DNA of 64,000 nucleotides from Nemertoderma westbladi (taxonomy: Eukaryota; Xenacoelomorpha; Nemertodermatida; Nemertodermatidae), in contig JAUCBJ010007680.1 of the NCBI GenBank assembly GCA_032718475.1, forward strand, positions 1 through 64,000. Reading direction: 5' to 3'. Within the stretch, counting starts at the first letter, position 1. Each line of letters starts with the position of its first letter. Shown here piece after piece: positions 44,257-53,606 of this stretch. A program made the translations under genes and the position numbers. The notes below the pieces were generated by a model that did no database searches, was not told the DNA's origin, and was given only the letters and a program-made list of their open reading frames with translations.

Positions 44257-45623
44257 CCCTATTACCACTGGGGGGGGGGGGGGGGGGGGGGGGCGAAACA
44301 GGCCCAATTTTTATTGAGAATTAGCCAAATTTAATGCCGCATCTTTTGCAAAAAACGACGTTGCAATTGGATTTCTACTTTTCGATGTGGGTGCCACCTC
44401 AAAATTTGGTCTCCAGCACCAAATTTTTTGAAATTTTCGAATTTTACAAATTCATTCGTGATTTAGTAATTATTTATGTTTGGGCTATTTTTATTTATTT
44501 TTATTGGTTTGGATCACTCTAATGCTCTATATAACTATATAAGTGTAGGGGTACGTCATTTTTGGAGCACCAAAATTAGGGCGTGGCACTTTAAAATTTC
44601 AAAATTACTTTATTCGGAAAATTTACTAAAGTTTTGATTTCGAAGCATTTTTATTGGTTTTCTGGAGCGCTGAATTGATTGAAAGTAATATAGAAGCCTG
44701 AAGACGTAGTGGTTCGCCATTTTTGGTGCCCCAAAATTAGGGCGTGGCACTTCAAATTTTGAAAAATACGAGATTCGGAAAATACACTAAAGTTTTGATT
44801 TCAAATTATTTTTATAGGTTTTCTGTAGCGCTGAATCGATTGAAAGCAATATAGATGCCTCAAAACCTTGGTATACGTAATTTTCGGTGCACCAAAATTA
44901 GGGCGTGGCACTTCAAATTTTCAAAATTACTTTATTCGGAAAAAACACTAAAGTTTTGATTACAAAAAATGGCTAACCTCTAAGTCTTCAGGCTTCTATA
45001 TTACTTTCAATCGATTCAGCGGTCTAGAAAACCTATATAAATGCGTTAAAATTTCAATTTTGGTTTATTTTCCGAATCTCGTATTTTTCAAAATTTGAAG
45101 TGCCACGCCCTAATTTTGGTGCACCAAAAATGGCGAACCACTAAGTCTTCAGGCTTCTATATTACTTTCAATCGATTCAGCGGCCCAGAAAACCTATAAA
45201 GATGCGTTGAAATAAAAAAATTAGGGGCATTTTCTGAACATCTAATTTTTCAAAATTTTAAGTGCCACGCCCACTTCTTAGGTGCACGAAAAATAGCATC
45301 CACTTCAATTTTTGGAAATGGAATATAATCACATTCGATTCAGCGTCTTGAAAAACCTACTAAATCTAGCCAACACTGCCACACTATTAGTTTTTAGAAA
45401 ACGAAAAATTTTGTAATTTTGTCCTGGGACTACTTTTATTTTTCATCAAAATTATGAGTCACTGCTTATGAAATTTTAACTTTTTAAGGTTTGGTAGTGT
45501 TCATCTATAGTTGTTTCACCAACAGCCCAAATTTTGTAGGATTTCATTGGACGATTACAAAAATATAGTGGGTGGGCCGAATCCCCCCCCCCCCCCCCCC
45601 CCCCAGTGGTGCTAATGGTCAAA
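44257..45623. mobile_element. piggyBac-like (TTAA) non-autonomous element with poly-G ends
   Basis: Preceded by TTAA (44253-44256). Left end CCCTATTACCACTG followed by over 20 G; right end in reverse complement ACCATTAGCACCACTG followed by over 20 G. The interior carries about 160-base repeats with CACCAAAATTAGGGCGTGGC in both orientations (direct near 44570, 44735, 44892; inverted near 45100). The right TTAA is degraded to TCAA. It shares end type, unit length and the GCACCAAATTTT phrase with 11134-12685. Confidence 0.6.
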
Positions 45624-45679
45624 ACTGTTAGCTTATTCAATCCCGCTAACACCCCATAAAGTTAAGCCGATAAGCAATA

Positions 45680-45808
45680 TTGGGGGCCACGAGATTGGGT
45701 AATCAATCACTCGTGCCACCCCAATAAAATGGGAAGGAGAAACACAATGAGGGTCAGGGGCCAAACCCCTAACCCAGAGAGAACAGGTGGAGTGAACGGG
45801 AACACTCC
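45680..45808. other. Triple-hairpin GC-rich segment
   Basis: Three strong hairpins in a row: TTGGGGGCCACGAG (45680-45693) with CTCGTGCCACCCCAA (45710-45724); GGGTCAGGGG-CCAAA-CCCCTAACCC (45751-45775); GGAGTG...CACTCC (45789-45808). No coding frame explains it. Could be a structured RNA or the end of an unrecognised retroelement. Confidence 0.35.
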
Positions 45809-45899
45809 AAAGGGCGCCAACAAGGGTATCAGTAGTATACAATACTGTGACCCGGCGCCATGGTCACCCGTAGCCCATCATTACCATCCATTTCTGGTA

Positions 45900-46738
45900 C
45901 TGCAGTCCAATCAGAAGCCACCATTTCAACCTTTTGCGGTGGTCGTTATTATTTCAACCAATCAGATGTCAGCATTTCATCCGTAACCATGGCAACTTCT
46001 CAAGTTCCCGCTTATTCCGCTAGAGGCGTTATTAGTCACCCAACGCTAGTACTGCATCCAATCACCAAGCCTTTATTTTACAGGTGTTCGGGTGTCTACA
46101 CTTAGCATCAGGTAACTTCTACTATTTTTCAAATCGCTATTTTTCACCAACCATTGCATATTCATCTTCACATAGCCTAACCTCACAATGCATGGCTAGC
46201 CCCCCATCCCATCGCTACTCAATCCACAGCTGTTACCCACCCACCAACCAACCAATCAACGGTGATGTTTGCCTAACCCTACGGTTATTCACCTTTTCAC
46301 CACGTTACCACCACTGCCACGCAACCAACCACTGTATACTGTATATGCTGACAACGTGGCCACCAACTACACGCATCTGCAATATTATATTGATTGCCAA
46401 CTCCACAACTGCTGTCGCCAAATCAACAAACCAAGCAGTAGGATACGTGTTGAAATTCCGCCACGTTTCCAGCTACACGTATACGAACATTTCCATAGTT
46501 ACTCAACCTTGACCGTAATTTTTTATTTAATTGTACTGTACTGTACAGTAGTTACCCACCGGCTAATCAACCAATCAATAAACCGAATTTAGGCTATTTC
46601 TCCAGTTTAAGACCTGTATTATTTTTGAAAATATCTTATATATAATCTCTTGCTTTAATCGCAATTAATCATTTGTAATGGTTTTAGTTTAAAAGTTTTT
46701 ACTTTGTTTGTTTGATTTACAATAAAATAAATTAAATA
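45900..46738. promoter_or_regulatory. CCAAT-rich region upstream of the Polinton gene block
   Basis: Five CCAATCA motifs (about 45909, 45957, 46058, 46250, 46568) lie in the 840 bases before the first Polinton ORF. CCAAT boxes are bound by NF-Y in animal promoters. Open frames here (45860-46512) are Thr/His/Pro-rich, lack known motifs and are not called. The Polinton left end should be in or near this stretch, but no inverted match to the right side was found. Confidence 0.35.
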
Positions 46739-46975
46739 ATGTCTTCTGATTCCAATATGGTTATGCCAATAGTAAGGCATTCATTTTTTGCAGAAGATGG
46801 TCAAGCCTATATTGTTATTGATTATACAATTTACCGTCAGGGAGATGATAAATATAAAATTGAGTTTTCTGAAAAAGCCAGGAAAGTTTTAAGCTCAATT
46901 GATATTGATGCTTCTGATAATAGTATTCATCTTTTAGATTACAACCTGAAAGCTGAGCATGGGGAGGAAAATTAA
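46739..46975 (+). CDS. Polinton small ORF 1, unknown
   Basis: 78 aa, starts MSSDSNMVMPIVRHSFF. No recognised domain. Its end overlaps the next ORF by 17 bases (ATG at 46959), so the two may be overlapping genes or one frameshifted gene of about 150 aa. Position at the start of the + block fits an early or accessory gene. Confidence 0.5.
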   Translation: MSSDSNMVMPIVRHSFFAEDGQAYIVIDYTIYRQGDDKYKIEFSEKARKVLSSIDIDASDNSIHLLDYNLKAEHGEEN

Positions 46976-47183
46976 CCAACATCTTACTATTATCCATGAT
47001 AGAGGATTTATTGTTATTACACAATACAACGAAGCTGGTGAAAAGTTTGAAATACGGCTAAATCGGCATAGCCCCTACGAAATTATGTCTTTCTTTATTG
47101 TAATGATTTCAAAAGAATCCTTTGTCGAACCTGAAGAATCAGCGGATAATGTTGAATATGTTGATAATATCATTGATTCTTGA
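46959..47183 (+). CDS. Polinton small ORF 2, unknown
   Basis: 74 aa, starts MGRKINQHLTIIHDRG with an acidic tail (EPEESADNVEYVDN). No known family recognised. It overlaps the preceding ORF by 17 bases in another frame. Confidence 0.5.
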   Translation: MGRKINQHLTIIHDRGFIVITQYNEAGEKFEIRLNRHSPYEIMSFFIVMISKESFVEPEESADNVEYVDNIIDS

Positions 47184-47351
47184 CTTTTCCCCCTATATTA
47201 TAAATATTTTATGATTATATATAAAATTTTGTTGTTTTTAAATAATCGAAAATTGTAGTAGTATTTGTATATACAGTATAACAGTTTTGTTTGTTGTTGT
47301 TGTTGTTGTGTATTGTGGTAATTATTTTCAATTTACTTTAAAATTTGGAAA

Positions 47352-47732
47352 ATGGATATTTTAAATGAAAAATGTCCAGTTTGCTATTCTAAGTTATTGC
47401 AACAACATCGAGATTATTATAAATGTGAAAATAAACATGCAACTTGCGTACAATGTATTGTACAATATTCCGAAATGAATAATTATTGTTCTAAAATTTG
47501 TCCTATTTGTCGCGCATCCATATCTAAGTTTAATATAAAGTTGGTAAGATACCAACCCTATTATTGGAAAGAGCTTCGCAATATAACTTATATTTCTGCG
47601 AAAAGTAATGATCCGGGAGATTTATTTACAATATTGGAGAATATTTTTTATAGAAACGTAGTACGACGCTGTTGCTACTACAGTCGGGGTCTCAAAGTGC
47701 ATCTGTTCTTTGAGATTTTCTCAAAGAACTAA
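47352..47732 (+). CDS. RING-finger protein of the Polinton, 3' end altered by a MITE
   Basis: 126 aa. A C3HC4-type RING spans about residues 9-53: CPVC, then C...H (CENKHATC), CVQC, and CPIC. RING proteins commonly act as E3 ubiquitin ligases; the target is unknown. The mariner-like MITE starts at 47681, so about the last 16 codons and the stop come from the MITE. The reading frame beyond the far side of the MITE (49723) closes after a few codons, so only the extreme C-terminus was changed and the RING is untouched. Confidence 0.75.
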   Translation: MDILNEKCPVCYSKLLQQHRDYYKCENKHATCVQCIVQYSEMNNYCSKICPICRASISKFNIKLVRYQPYYWKELRNITYISAKSNDPGDLFTILENIFYRNVVRRCCYYSRGLKVHLFFEIFSKN

Positions 47733-49720
47733 AAGTGTCTCAAATTTCTAAAAGTGGTCCAAGAAAATGACAAAGTGTCCTCAAAGATTTCAAAGTAGTA
47801 CTGTCAGTCATTTCATACAGTCCTGCCTGAAGCTGGCTATGGTAATGGGGTATATTGACTTTGACTATAGGGTAAAATATAAGTAATAAAAACCGCTATG
47901 AAACAATAAAGATGCCTCCAAAAAATACTGCAGTAATAAATATTTGTTACTGAAAGTAAGAATTAAACTTACTGCAGTAATAAAAAATTGTCTTTTTCTG
48001 CAGTAACAAATAATTTGTTACTGCAGTAGAAATTGTTATTCAATTATTTATTAATATTGATTACTGCAGTATAAATTTTTATTCAATTATTTATTAATTT
48101 ATTAATATTGATTATTGCAGTATAATAAATATTTGTTACTGCAGTAATAAATACTTGTTACTGCAGTAATAAATATTTGTTACTGCAGTAATAAATATTT
48201 GTTACTGCAGTAATTGTTATATGTTACTGCAGTAACTAATATTTAATACAGCAGTATTTTTTGTAGGTATTTTTATTGTTTCATAGAGGATTTTATTAAT
48301 TTATATTTGGACTCTTTAGAGACGCCATAATTGCGGGCTATCGGAATGTGTTGGTATTTGTGTCATAGACAGTTTGTCTGTTGCCCTATCTATATTAATG
48401 TATATGCTAAAACTGTACTGTTTTAATTTGTTTAGCCCACGTGAACGCCGAATACCTTTACCAATGCATTTCAATGGTCAACCAGCCATACTTTTGCCGC
48501 ACTGTAAATTGTGTTATACAAAGTAAAGAATAACGATAGAGGCAGGAATAAAGATAAATGATTCAAGCGCACTAATTGGCTGTTCCCATAGATGTTTTAG
48601 GCATTGTTGGTGCGCAATGCATATGGTCAGAGCGAACGCCCAGTCTGCCAAAATCTATTATGTAATCAAATGGTACCACAAGCCAAGCAAAGCATGTGAC
48701 AGTTCTTTCCGACTCTGCACCTGTTTGTTTGAAGGTCGCCGTCCGTGGGTCGCTGCTCACTAGCTGTGATTGATAGTTTAAACTGGGTGCGGCTTTGCCA
48801 GAAGGCGGTACACATCAATTGAATATGAGGCAAACATTTAAAATATGCTCAAATATAAACGCCAGCGGCAGGGGATATTTTAATATCTCTATTAAGCTAA
48901 AACAACACAAGATTGTAGCCGTTCTATCGTACTTGAAAGTCGAAAGCCTTTCTTAGTTTTTAAGAAGGAATTCTCGCGCTCTCGTCAACATAGTTATCAT
49001 ATTAATTAAACAGTTAAGGTAGTACGGTTTGACCTGAGGTGACTAATGAAATGAATAACAAAAGTTATTACAAGCTTTCTCCCAACAGGGCTTCTTTAAG
49101 TCATTATAATGAAACTGCGTATACACAGAGATACTACAGTGCAGTTTCTCTTATATTAATTGTTAATCTGATATTGTATTATGTTATTAAAATAATCAAT
49201 CTTGTCAAGCATTAATCTTGTTTCACTAATTATGTTTCATGTATTATTTGAATGAATGTTTTTTAGAAAGACTTTAGGGTGTCGTAAATTCAATTTGTAC
49301 TTGCGACCGAAAACCCATCCCTTAATCACCTCAGGAACCTCAATTTGATAAATTAATGGGAATATAGCTTCTATGCAACAACAGGCCAGCACACAAGTAT
49401 CACTTTGTTGCCCGCATAATATTGTTCCCCGAGAATGCCTCTGCCTCTCAGTTAACTTACTACGAGCTGTCAATCAGGAACTCCTCGGAGTTTATTTTCT
49501 CAAAGAATTAAAAGTGCCGCAAACTACCTCAAAGTGACATTTCTCAAAGAATTCAAAGAATACAAAGTGCCTAAAAGCAGGAAATCACTTTGAGATTCCC
49601 AACTAAAAGTGTCTACAAGAATTCAAAGCGGCCGTTGGGAATAATGTAATGACTTTTAGACACTTTTAGAAAAACTTTGAGAAAAACTCAAAGAACAGAT
49701 GCACTTTGAGACCCCGACTG
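47681..49720. mobile_element. Mariner-like non-autonomous element inserted in the Polinton
   Basis: Terminal inverted repeats start CAGTCGGGGTCTCAAAGTGC (left) and the right end is its reverse complement, with matching continuing over about 60 bases (CATCTGTTCTTTGAG). Flanked by TA on both sides (47679-47680 and 49721-49722), the Tc1/mariner target. 2040 bp, no transposase. A further inverted-repeat element sits inside at 47896-48286. Confidence 0.8.
47896..48286. mobile_element. 391-bp inverted-repeat element nested inside the mariner-like element
   Basis: Left end CTATGAAACAATAAAGATGCC and right end its near reverse complement (ATTTTTATTGTTTCATAG). The centre is filled with palindromic units TTACTGCAGTAA separated by AT-rich AATAAATATTTG, about nine CTGCAG sites in 320 bases. 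No coding capacity. Confidence 0.7.
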
Positions 49721-49722
49721 TA

Positions 49723-50062
49723 TATTCCTTATTTTTTTAGCAGCGAACATAAAAAAATCATAAGCGCGAAATTTTCGGGAAGTGATTTCCAAACCGCCGA
49801 TGTTACCTATCATTATTTCGCGTATAAAGATGCTCACCATGCTTGAAATTACATCAGTCTATACTATAATTGGAAATAGCACCTTTTGTTGCAGCGAGCG
49901 TCACATACTGTAGTTGTGTCATATGTTAATTAAATATACAGTACTCTAATATTGTAGTTGCATCAATTATTGTTATATACATAGTAATGGTGTTGGTTTA
50001 TTGATATTGATATTGATATTATATTATATTGTATTGTTGATATATCTTAATAATAATAATAA
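49723..50062. other. Spacer between the MITE and the ATPase gene
   Basis: Non-coding, with a GATATTGATATTGATATT microsatellite near 50000 and an ATA-rich run before the ATPase ATG. Probably the ATPase promoter and leader. Confidence 0.4.
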
Positions 50063-50749
50063 ATGGCTGACTTTAATTCAGGTCCATATAATTTAAACTT
50101 TCAAATGGGCACAAGTATGATAATTTCAGGGCCATCTGGTTCCGGAAAGTCAACCTTTGTAAGCAATTTAATTAAACACAAGAATGGTTGTTTCAACGAA
50201 GCCCCCTTGCGAGTATTGTATTGTTACGGGAGCAATCCCCCGACTATTCCTGGTATTACTCACCTTTACAAAGGCTTGCCTGAAAATATAGATAGTTTAG
50301 TGAATAGTCGAGATTTATTAATTATAGATGATTTGTTAACAGAAACTGAGTCCAGTACAGCTTTAACTGTATTGTTTACTAAGGTAGCTCATCATTCCAA
50401 TATATTTATTTGTTTTATAACGCAAAACATGTTTTACGGTGGGAAGCATAACCGCACAAGATCAATTAATAGCCATACTTTAGTATTAATGAAAAATCCG
50501 AGAGACAGTCTATCGGTTTTAAATTTCGCGAAGCAGATGTTACCAGGGCAGACCAAATTTTTAGTTGATTCCTATCAAGATGCGACAATTCAACCATTTT
50601 CACATTTCTTAATTGATTTACGACAGGAAACACCCGAACATTTAAGATTTAGATCTGATATATTTCGTAATCATAATTGTTACATTAAAAATTACACTGA
50701 CTATAAACGTAGCGAAAATAATAATAATAATAATAATAATGATAAATAA
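50063..50749 (+). CDS. Polinton genome-packaging ATPase (FtsK/HerA, A32-like)
   Basis: 228 aa. Walker A GPSGSGKST (residues 23-31), Walker B LLIIDDLL (about 88-95) and a Gln/Asn sensor in FICFITQNMF. This family pumps DNA into capsids of Polintons and related viruses. The length fits a complete family member. The C-terminal Asn run comes from an AAT microsatellite at 50718-50739. No damage seen. Confidence 0.85.
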   Translation: MADFNSGPYNLNFQMGTSMIISGPSGSGKSTFVSNLIKHKNGCFNEAPLRVLYCYGSNPPTIPGITHLYKGLPENIDSLVNSRDLLIIDDLLTETESSTALTVLFTKVAHHSNIFICFITQNMFYGGKHNRTRSINSHTLVLMKNPRDSLSVLNFAKQMLPGQTKFLVDSYQDATIQPFSHFLIDLRQETPEHLRFRSDIFRNHNCYIKNYTDYKRSENNNNNNNNDK

Positions 50750-50786
50750 TTAATATTTTGTAACAATTTTCAATAATGTTGCAACA

Positions 50787-51170
50787 ATGAATAGACTTGT
50801 GTAGAAATATCGTAACGAACTGGAATTTCTACGCAGCGCTACCCCTCAACAAAGAACTTATTTTATTAACCATACCGCCAGTAACGAATTAATACGGCTC
50901 ATTGTAAATACTGCATTAAATGTTCTAAAAGGTAATGTACAATTGACCCCTCATTCATTTAGAAATATTCGCCGCTATAAGAAGGTATTGAAATCACTCA
51001 ACCGTAAGACAAAAAATATATCAAGTTACAGAAAAAAGTTAAGCAATCAATCTGGAGGCATACTACCGTTTCTAATACCCTTACTCGGTATTGGTGCGAA
51101 ACTAGCGGCGAGTGCCGGTGCCGCTGCCGCTGGGGCTGCTATTGCGAAAAAAATTAACCGTGGGCGGTAA
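50787..51170 (+). pseudogene. Polinton small structural-type protein, early in-frame stop
   Basis: Starting at the ATG 50787 the sixth codon is TAG (50802-50804); the same frame then stays open to 51170. The protein has a helical basic middle (RNIRRYKKVLKSLNRK), then a hydrophobic Gly/Ala-rich tail with QSGGILPFLIPLLGIG and ASAGAAAAGAAIAKK. Proteins with this plan occur beside the ATPase and integrase in animal Polintons; a virion or membrane role is possible but unproven. The next in-frame start candidate is not an ATG, so the gene is probably broken by the stop. Confidence 0.6.
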
Positions 51171-51172
51171 TA

Positions 51173-51343
51173 ATGGTTAAAACAGGAGTAACATTTAGAA
51201 AATTATATTTAGTATCGAGTAAACCGTTAGCTACTGATTTAAAACCTCAAGATATACCTAGAGTAAATACTACAAAAAGAAAACCCTTTAAAACATCAAC
51301 TTCGAAAAAAATAATTAAAAAATTTCAGTTGTTCTTACGGTGA
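51173..51343 (+). CDS. Polinton small basic ORF, 56 aa
   Basis: Starts MVKTGVTFRKLYLVSSKPL and is Lys-rich toward the end. It begins 2 bases after the preceding frame stop and ends 51 bases before the integrase ATG, fitting the tight packing of the block. No known family; a short ORF could be chance, but its position between two Polinton genes supports it. Confidence 0.4.
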   Translation: MVKTGVTFRKLYLVSSKPLATDLKPQDIPRVNTTKRKPFKTSTSKKIIKKFQLFLR

Positions 51344-51394
51344 TGCCCTTTATAAGAGATTTGAATATACATATTACTTGTGGTTGCCGAAAAG

Positions 51395-52486
51395 ATGCCA
51401 CGCAAGATGAAACCGATTTTAAGCCGAAGCTTAGACAAAAAACTGTCAAGAATTTATTTAGATCCTTCATCCCCTGCAGGATTTGCAAGTGTCGCAAAAT
51501 TAGCAAAAGCTGCAAACATCAAACCAGCGCAAGCCCAGAAATGGTTGAGCGGGCAAAAGACATACACCCTTCACGCTCCACGTAGACAACATTATCCAAC
51601 ATCTAAAATATTTACGGGAGGCATAAAAGATATATATATGATAGATCTGGTGGATATGCAGCAATATAAATCGCAAAACAATAATTATAACTATATATTA
51701 ACGTGCATTGATGCCTTCAGTCGGCTTGCTTTTGGCTATGCTATGAAAACAAAAAAGGGTGTTGAAATTATTAGTATATTGCAAAAAATATTCCAGAAAG
51801 GAAAACCAAACAGAATCGCCACGAATCAAGGTTCTGAGTTTCTAAATAAATCTGTAAGGAAATATTTAGATACGTTAGGTATACAGTATTACGTAATGTA
51901 TTCTGTGAATAAGGCGGCTATTGTCGAGAGATTTAACAGAACCTTAAAAACAAAGATGTTCAAAATTTTCACGCAAAGGGGAAATAATATTTGGATAAAA
52001 ATTTTACCTAAGCTTATCTCGGCTTATAATAGGTCGTATCATAGAACAATACAAATGACACCTATTGAAGTTAATAAATTTAATGAAACTGAATTAATGA
52101 ATAGATTATATGGGAAATATAGACAGATAAATCACAAGAAAATAAAATTTAAAGTTGGAGATACAGTACGATTATCTATTGCTCGTACTGCTTTTGCTAA
52201 AGGCTATCGAGAACAATGGACACGTGAATTATTTATTATTCATCGGGTCAGGTTGGATAGAGTACCAGCGGTAATGTTCGATATTAAGGACAGCACCGGA
52301 GCTATAATAAAGGGCTCATTTTATTCTCACGAACTCCAAAAGGTCCACCCGAATAGTAATATTTATCTAGCAATTGACAAAAAAAATATTGGCAAACTTA
52401 AAGAACGTGTACGCAATGGGAAGAAAGAATATTTAGTCCGATTCATCGGATCCAAGAAACAGTCCTGGGTAAAGCATATTCAATAA
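51395..52486 (+). CDS. Polinton integrase, catalytic Asp replaced
   Basis: 363 aa from the ATG at 51395. A retroviral-type (rve) DDE integrase: first Asp in MIDLVDM, CIDAFSR following, and the Glu in ERFNRTLK. The second Asp normally sits in a TDxGxEF motif; here the residue is Asn (TNQGSEF, codon AAT at 51824-51826, residue 144). Loss of this metal ligand should abolish strand transfer. A C-terminal chromodomain-like stretch (KEYLVRFIGSKKQSWV) is present, as in many Polinton integrases. The frame is otherwise open. Confidence 0.85.
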   Translation: MPRKMKPILSRSLDKKLSRIYLDPSSPAGFASVAKLAKAANIKPAQAQKWLSGQKTYTLHAPRRQHYPTSKIFTGGIKDIYMIDLVDMQQYKSQNNNYNYILTCIDAFSRLAFGYAMKTKKGVEIISILQKIFQKGKPNRIATNQGSEFLNKSVRKYLDTLGIQYYVMYSVNKAAIVERFNRTLKTKMFKIFTQRGNNIWIKILPKLISAYNRSYHRTIQMTPIEVNKFNETELMNRLYGKYRQINHKKIKFKVGDTVRLSIARTAFAKGYREQWTRELFIIHRVRLDRVPAVMFDIKDSTGAIIKGSFYSHELQKVHPNSNIYLAIDKKNIGKLKERVRNGKKEYLVRFIGSKKQSWVKHIQ

Positions 52487-52733
52487 GCTTAGGTTTATAC
52501 TGTATATTAATTCATTTTGGTCGCATATGACCGTAATTAATCAATATTAACTCGAATGATATTACTATACTATATAGTTCATCCGCTTTAAATAAAGCCA
52601 GTAAAATATTGATCCCACGCATATACTGTAGAAGATGCTGGCAATGAACGTGGTCACAGATGTCTATAATTTAACATTATACTGTATGTACAAAGGAGTC
52701 AAGTAGAGAGAGCGAGCTTAAATAATAATAATA

Positions 52734-53606
52734 ATGGCCACAGATACATATATCACTCTACTTTCAGATAGCTCATTGAACACTTATCCCAATAATAATC
52801 CTAGTGAGTTTACTGTTGATTTAGCAGAAGAATTATATATTGGTCCAAATGCCAAAGTTGGACTTGCCGAACTTCAATATCAAGCAACATACAGTAATAT
52901 TACGCTGCAAACTCAAATTTCGCTGTCAATCGGGGTAGATGCAAAAGATGCCAAATTATATAGTTTATTTCCTGGTATGCATAACTCTATTCAAGTGATT
53001 ATTGATGATATAAATAAACTGTTTAATTCTGAAGCGAAATATAGAGATTTCGAATTCATTTTTAATACAAATAATTCTAGAATTAAATTTAAATTTCCTA
53101 AAAAGTTGAAAAAAATACAATTAAGTCTACGTGGCGATTTAATACAAATTCTAGGCTTAAATCCATTATTGGATCGGAATCTTCCGGATATTCCGAATTG
53201 GGATATATACAGTACCACTACAGTAGATGAATTAAGCAATATAGAACAACCGATATTAATTTTAAATTATAGTGGACCAAAAATTTCGGAAATTGGCATT
53301 TTAGATTTTCCAGCTCCCACAAATATAACACGTAATAAAGACACAATTTTCATATACACAGATATTATTAAGAGCTCATTTGTTGGCGACGCTTTAGCTC
53401 CGCTCTTAAGAACCTGCCCTTTAACGCAATTAAATCGAAAATATATTAATCACGAATACGAGAGCATTTGCTATTTCCCATTGTTGAATAAAAAACTAAA
53501 AACAATATTAATTACTTTACGTGACGGCCAAGGCCAATTAATTAACTTCAGCGGAGGTCGCACTGTTATAACACTTAAGTTAATACGGGGTGGTGGTGAT
53601 GGATGA
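52734..53606 (+). CDS. Polinton structural-type protein A (minor capsid candidate)
   Basis: 290 aa, starts MATDTYITLLSDSS. It shares a plan with the following 284-aa protein: ITLLSDSS/VRLLSNSC near the start, then YPNNNPSEFTVDL/FPRNSASNYQINL, PNAKVGLAE/PNENWVVGIK, and a closing TVITLKL/TSITLHFK. The pair looks like a tandem duplication. Genes of this kind sit next to the capsid gene in animal Polintons, and one minor capsid (penton-type) protein is expected in this block, but I cannot say which of the two it is. Intact. Confidence 0.6.
   Translation: MATDTYITLLSDSSLNTYPNNNPSEFTVDLAEELYIGPNAKVGLAELQYQATYSNITLQTQISLSIGVDAKDAKLYSLFPGMHNSIQVIIDDINKLFNSEAKYRDFEFIFNTNNSRIKFKFPKKLKKIQLSLRGDLIQILGLNPLLDRNLPDIPNWDIYSTTTVDELSNIEQPILILNYSGPKISEIGILDFPAPTNITRNKDTIFIYTDIIKSSFVGDALAPLLRTCPLTQLNRKYINHEYESICYFPLLNKKLKTILITLRDGQGQLINFSGGRTVITLKLIRGGGDG

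Noticed and set aside
45860-46592. Overlapping + strand frames rich in Pro, Thr and His
   Set aside because: Low-complexity composition in CCAAT-rich DNA; no motif and overlapping in several frames.
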